A DNA stretch of 7,767 nt from Lachnospiraceae bacterium UBA1066. Its GTDB lineage: Bacteria > Bacillota > Clostridia > Lachnospirales > Lachnospiraceae. Below the pieces are notes generated by a model. That model was not told where the DNA came from, made no database searches, and saw only the letters and a program-made list of their open reading frames with translations. The DNA lies in assembly GCA_002316215.1 (NCBI GenBank), contig DCDB01000213.1, positions 1 through 7,767 of the forward strand, given 5' to 3'. Below, piece after piece: positions 4,389 through 7,767 of the stretch. Both the position numbers and the translations under genes were made by a program. Numbering within the stretch: position 1 is the first letter of the stretch; every line of letters begins with the position of its first letter.

Positions 4389-7175
4389 ATGAACGAAAGC
4401 GGTTATCCTTTTGTGGACAGCGTCGAGAAACTTGAAGAAAGACTGGGCGGAGTCCGCAAAGCTCAAAAGATCTACGCAGGCTTTACGCAGGAACAGGTGG
4501 ACAGGATTTTCCTTGCGGCGGCATCGGCCGTTAATAAAGCAAGGGTATCTCTTGCAAAGCTGGCTGTTGAAGAAACAGGTATGGGCGTTGCGGAAGATAA
4601 AGTTATTAAAAATAACTATGCTGCGGAATATATCTATAATAAATATAAGAATACAAAGACCTGCGGCGTTATTGAAAAAGACGAAGTTTTCGGGGTAAGA
4701 AAAGTAGCGGAGCCGATTGGTGTTATTGCGGCTGTTATACCGACGACTAACCCGACTTCTACGGCGATTTTTAAGACTCTGCTCGCGCTTAAGACACGGA
4801 ACGGCATCATCATCAGCCCCCATCCGAGAGCGAAGAAGTGCACCATTGAAGCCGCAAGGATTGTTCTTGAGGCAGCTGTAAAAGCAGGTGCGCCTGATAA
4901 TATCATCGCCTGGGTCGATCAGCCTTCTCTTGATATGACGAACCTTGTCATGAAAGAAGCCGATATAATTCTGGCAACCGGCGGGCCGGGAATGGTGAAA
5001 GCTGCGTATTCTTCAGGAAAGCCGGCACTCGGTGTCGGCGCAGGAAATACACCGGCCATCATTGATGATTCGGCTGACATTGTTCTTGCAGTGAATTCCA
5101 TTATTCATTCTAAGACATTTGATAACGGCATGATCTGTGCATCAGAACAGTCCGTTATTGTTCTTGATAAGGTTTATGAAGCAGTTAAGCATGAGTTCGC
5201 AGCACGCGGATGCTATTTCCTGGATCCGGAAGAAACGGAGAAAGTCCGTAAGACAATCCTGATTAACGGCGCACTCAACGCGAAGATTGTCGGGCAGAGC
5301 GCCTTCAGGATTGCCCGGCTGGCGGATGTCACAGTTCCTGTAAGAACCAAAATCCTGATCGGGGAAGTGACGAGTGTTGATTTCCAGGAGGAATTCGCTC
5401 ATGAAAAATTGTCTCCTGTTCTTGCCATGTACCGTGCAAAGGATATCAGAGACGCCTTTGAAAAGGCGGAGCATCTGATTGCCGACGGAGGCTACGGGCA
5501 TACTTCTTCAATTTATCTTAATGCAGATAAGGGTCAGGAAAAGCTTGCGGAGTTCCAGGAACGTATGAAAACCTGCAGAATCCTGGTAAACACACCTTCT
5601 TCTCAGGGCGGCATCGGTGATCTCTATAATTTCAAGCTGGCGCCGTCGCTTACGCTTGGCTGCGGATCATGGGGAGGAAATTCAATTTCCCATAATGTAA
5701 CCGCGATGGATCTTCTGAACATTAAAACGGTCGCAGAGAGGAGAGAAAATATGCTGTGGGTCCGCATTCCGGAAAAAGTCTACATTAAGAAAGGCTGCCT
5801 GCCGGTAGCTCTGGATGAACTTGGTACGGTCATGCATAAGAAGAAAGCTTTTATAGTAACGGATCATTTCCTCTATGCAAACGGTTATACGAAACCTATT
5901 GAAGAAAAACTGGATGAAATGGGAATCATGCACACAACCTTCTCAGATGTTGCACCGGATCCGACTCTCGGCTGCGCCAAAGAAGGAGCGGCTCTCATGG
6001 ATACTTTCAAACCGGATGTTATTATCGCCGTTGGCGGAGGCTCCGCAATGGATGCCGGCAAAATTATGTGGGTGCTTTACGAACATCCGGAAGCGGACTT
6101 CATGGATATGGCAATGCGTTTTATGGATATACGGAAACGCATCTATACTTTCCCGAAAATGGGAGAGAAGGCATATTTTATCGCGGTACCGACTTCAGCC
6201 GGGACCGGCTCGGAAGTGACGCCGTTTGCCGTTATCACAGATGAATCCACAGGCGTGAAATATCCGCTTGCCGATTATGAACTGATGCCGAAAATGGCAA
6301 TTGTCGATGCCGATATGATGATGAATGCCCCGAAAGGACTGACTTCGGCTTCCGGAATTGATGCAGTTTCCCATAACCTGGAAGCCTTTGCCTCTGTTAT
6401 GGCCACAGATTACACTGACGGCCTGGCGCTTCGCAGCCTGAAAATGATATTCGAATACCTGCCGCGTGCCTACGACAGTGCGGTTACAGGTGTTCCGGAT
6501 GCAGAAGCCAGAGAAAAAATGGCTAACGCGGCGACGATGGCGGGCATGGCATTTGCCAATGCGTTCCTGGGCGTCATGCACTCAATGGCGCATAAACTCG
6601 GAGCCTTCCACCATATTCCTCACGGAATTGCGAATGCCCTGATGATGGACGAGGTGATACGTTTCAACGCCGCACCTGTTCCGACAAAGATGGGAACATT
6701 TCCGCAGTACGATCATCCCAAGACCATGGAGCGCTATGCTGAAATTGCCGAATATCTCGGAGTAAAAGGCGATACGGATGAAGAAAAAGTCGAAGGCCTG
6801 ATCGCCAGGATCGATGCATTGAAAGAGCGCATCGGGATCAAGCCAACCATTCGTGATTATGCACCGGATGAGGCGGATTTCCTGGCACGGCTGGATGCTA
6901 TGACAGAACAGGCCTTTGATGATCAGTGCACAGGCGCAAATCCCCGTTATCCGCTGATGAGCGAAATTAAGCAGATGTATCTGAATGCTTATTATGGCAA
7001 ACACTTTGAAGAAAAGCCGGCGCCGGACGTTGAGATGATGCTGAAAAATGAAAAAACGGCCGAAGTTTCTCCGAAGAAGGAAGAGTCGGGGAAGAATGAA
7101 GCCGGAAGAGCAGAGGCAGAAACCGGCGAAAACAGCAAAACAGATGAAAAGGCGGATGGGAGGACAGAAGGATGA
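4389..7175 (+). CDS. adhE: Bifunctional acetaldehyde-CoA/alcohol dehydrogenase AdhE
   Basis: A cytoplasmic enzyme that reduces acetyl-CoA to acetaldehyde and then to ethanol, using two NADH; homologues assemble into spirosome filaments. It has 928 residues. The N-terminal CoA-acylating aldehyde dehydrogenase domain (about 1-445) has TGGPGMV (197-203) and the catalytic Cys250 in MICASEQSV. The C-terminal iron alcohol dehydrogenase domain (about 455-870) has GGGSAMD (549-555) and the four metal ligands Asp658, His662, His731 and His745, which line up with E. coli AdhE 653, 657, 723 and 737. Both active sites look intact. The start has GGAGG 7 bases upstream. The last 52 residues or so (877-928) form a charged Glu/Lys/Ala/Gly-rich tail; E. 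coli AdhE also ends in a basic low-complexity tail, but a shorter one. Rex and a LysR regulator upstream fit redox control. The stop overlaps the next gene. Confidence 0.98.
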   Translation: MNESGYPFVDSVEKLEERLGGVRKAQKIYAGFTQEQVDRIFLAAASAVNKARVSLAKLAVEETGMGVAEDKVIKNNYAAEYIYNKYKNTKTCGVIEKDEVFGVRKVAEPIGVIAAVIPTTNPTSTAIFKTLLALKTRNGIIISPHPRAKKCTIEAARIVLEAAVKAGAPDNIIAWVDQPSLDMTNLVMKEADIILATGGPGMVKAAYSSGKPALGVGAGNTPAIIDDSADIVLAVNSIIHSKTFDNGMICASEQSVIVLDKVYEAVKHEFAARGCYFLDPEETEKVRKTILINGALNAKIVGQSAFRIARLADVTVPVRTKILIGEVTSVDFQEEFAHEKLSPVLAMYRAKDIRDAFEKAEHLIADGGYGHTSSIYLNADKGQEKLAEFQERMKTCRILVNTPSSQGGIGDLYNFKLAPSLTLGCGSWGGNSISHNVTAMDLLNIKTVAERRENMLWVRIPEKVYIKKGCLPVALDELGTVMHKKKAFIVTDHFLYANGYTKPIEEKLDEMGIMHTTFSDVAPDPTLGCAKEGAALMDTFKPDVIIAVGGGSAMDAGKIMWVLYEHPEADFMDMAMRFMDIRKRIYTFPKMGEKAYFIAVPTSAGTGSEVTPFAVITDESTGVKYPLADYELMPKMAIVDADMMMNAPKGLTSASGIDAVSHNLEAFASVMATDYTDGLALRSLKMIFEYLPRAYDSAVTGVPDAEAREKMANAATMAGMAFANAFLGVMHSMAHKLGAFHHIPHGIANALMMDEVIRFNAAPVPTKMGTFPQYDHPKTMERYAEIAEYLGVKGDTDEEKVEGLIARIDALKERIGIKPTIRDYAPDEADFLARLDAMTEQAFDDQCTGANPRYPLMSEIKQMYLNAYYGKHFEEKPAPDVEMMLKNEKTAEVSPKKEESGKNEAGRAEAETGENSKTDEKADGRTEG
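5740..5753 (+). promoter_or_regulatory. Possible internal ribosome binding site at the AdhE domain junction
   Basis: GGAG (5740-5743), within AGAGGAGAG, lies 7 bases before an in-frame ATG (5751, Met455). That Met starts the segment MLWVRIPEKVY, which marks the beginning of the alcohol dehydrogenase domain. Initiation here would make a separate 474-residue iron alcohol dehydrogenase. The protein sequence RRENM is conserved at this junction in AdhE proteins and alone favours purine-rich codons, so the signal could be coincidental. Confidence 0.35.
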
Positions 7176-7767
7176 GTATAGAAGCGGATAAGATTATCGC
7201 TGTCAGGACGGGCAAAACAATATATAAAGACGGAAACACGGTCCTTAAAGTTTTTGATTCCGACTATTCGAAATCCGATATCCTGAATGAAGCCCTTAAT
7301 CAGGCCAGGATCGAGGAAACCGGACTGAATGTCCCTGGACTTCTTGAGGTCTTTATGGCAGACGGAAAGTGGGTACTGCGTTCGGAGTTCATTGAAGGAA
7401 AGACGATGCAGAGGCTGATGGATGAAAATCCGGAAAAGTACAGCCAGTATCTGGAGGAGTTCGTTGATATCCAAAAAGATATATTCTCTCATGAGGCACC
7501 TCTTTTAAACAAGCTGAAAGATAAAATGAACCGCAAAATCAGTATGAGCGGACTGGATGCGACTTTGCGCTATGACCTGCACACACGTCTGGACTCGCTT
7601 CCGACGCATAAAAAAATCTGTCATGGGGATTTTAATCCCTCCAATATCATCCTGAAACCGGACGGAACGTATTATGTTCTTGACTGGTCGCACGTGACGC
7701 AGGGCAATGCTTCGGCGGACGCCGCACGTACCTACCTGCTGTTCTGGCTGTCCGGCCGGATTGATCA
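7172..7767 (+). CDS. APH-fold phosphotransferase (aminoglycoside/choline kinase-like), C-terminus cut off by the window
   Basis: A cytoplasmic kinase-fold protein, seen as 198 codons open to the window end. The N-lobe has a VLKVF strand with the likely ATP-binding Lys26; an EGKTMQRLM hinge follows. The C-lobe has the Brenner-type motif HGDFNPSNI (catalytic Asp153, Asn158) and LDW with the metal-binding Asp171, followed by a segment NASADAARTYLL typical of this superfamily in Firmicutes. Both catalytic motifs are intact, so it is probably an active small-molecule kinase. The substrate cannot be read from the sequence: choline, ethanolamine, sugars or aminoglycosides are all possible, and a resistance role should not be assumed. 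Its ATG overlaps the adhE stop as ATGA, and GGAGG lies 8 bases upstream inside the adhE tail, so the two genes are very probably co-translated. Confidence 0.88.
   Translation, partial: MSIEADKIIAVRTGKTIYKDGNTVLKVFDSDYSKSDILNEALNQARIEETGLNVPGLLEVFMADGKWVLRSEFIEGKTMQRLMDENPEKYSQYLEEFVDIQKDIFSHEAPLLNKLKDKMNRKISMSGLDATLRYDLHTRLDSLPTHKKICHGDFNPSNIILKPDGTYYVLDWSHVTQGNASADAARTYLLFWLSGRID

Noticed and set aside
4218..4823. Minus-strand ORF of 201 codons across the lysR end and adhE start
   Set aside because: It spans the intergenic regulatory region and the well-supported adhE frame, and its translation has no family features.

Overview
The window looks like chromosomal DNA from an anaerobic, fermentative, low-to-mid GC Firmicute. 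Class Clostridia is most likely, and the AdhE sequence has a Lachnospiraceae-like feel, but that is an impression and not a database result. Supporting points are Gram-positive style Shine-Dalgarno sites, a Rex redox repressor, a bifunctional AdhE and a Gram-positive type lipoprotein. I see no rRNA, tRNA, CRISPR array, insertion sequence or phage gene.

Left half, minus strand (1-2500). Reading leftward from about 2500, the order is: a promoter region with three tandem 11-bp repeats (2438-2470); a small lipoprotein (2055-2369) whose mature part is almost only Ser, Thr, Ala and Lys; an intrinsic terminator (1956-2000); a strong sigma-A type promoter (1918-1946); an OmpR/PhoB-family response regulator (1177-1884); and an overlapping sensor histidine kinase (1-1184) that runs off the window. 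The 11-bp period and the position over the -35 region suggest that an OmpR-type regulator, plausibly the neighbouring one, activates the lipoprotein gene.

Right half, plus strand (2500-7767). A leader with a short upstream ORF and inverted repeats (2554-2697) precedes rex (2698-3318). A LysR-type regulator (3335-4261) follows after 16 bases. A 127-base gap carries a perfect ATAC-N7-GTAT LysR-type box and a weaker Rex-like site. Then come adhE (4389-7175) and a start-stop overlapping APH-fold kinase (7172-7767, truncated). The layout suggests redox control of ethanol/acetyl-CoA fermentation: Rex senses NADH/NAD+, the LysR protein adds a second unknown signal, and AdhE reoxidises NADH by reducing acetyl-CoA to ethanol. 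The role of the kinase is unknown.

The items most worth following up are the lipoprotein with its tandem-repeat promoter, the possible internal translation start at the AdhE domain junction, the bracketed upstream ORF before rex, and the adhE-kinase coupling.
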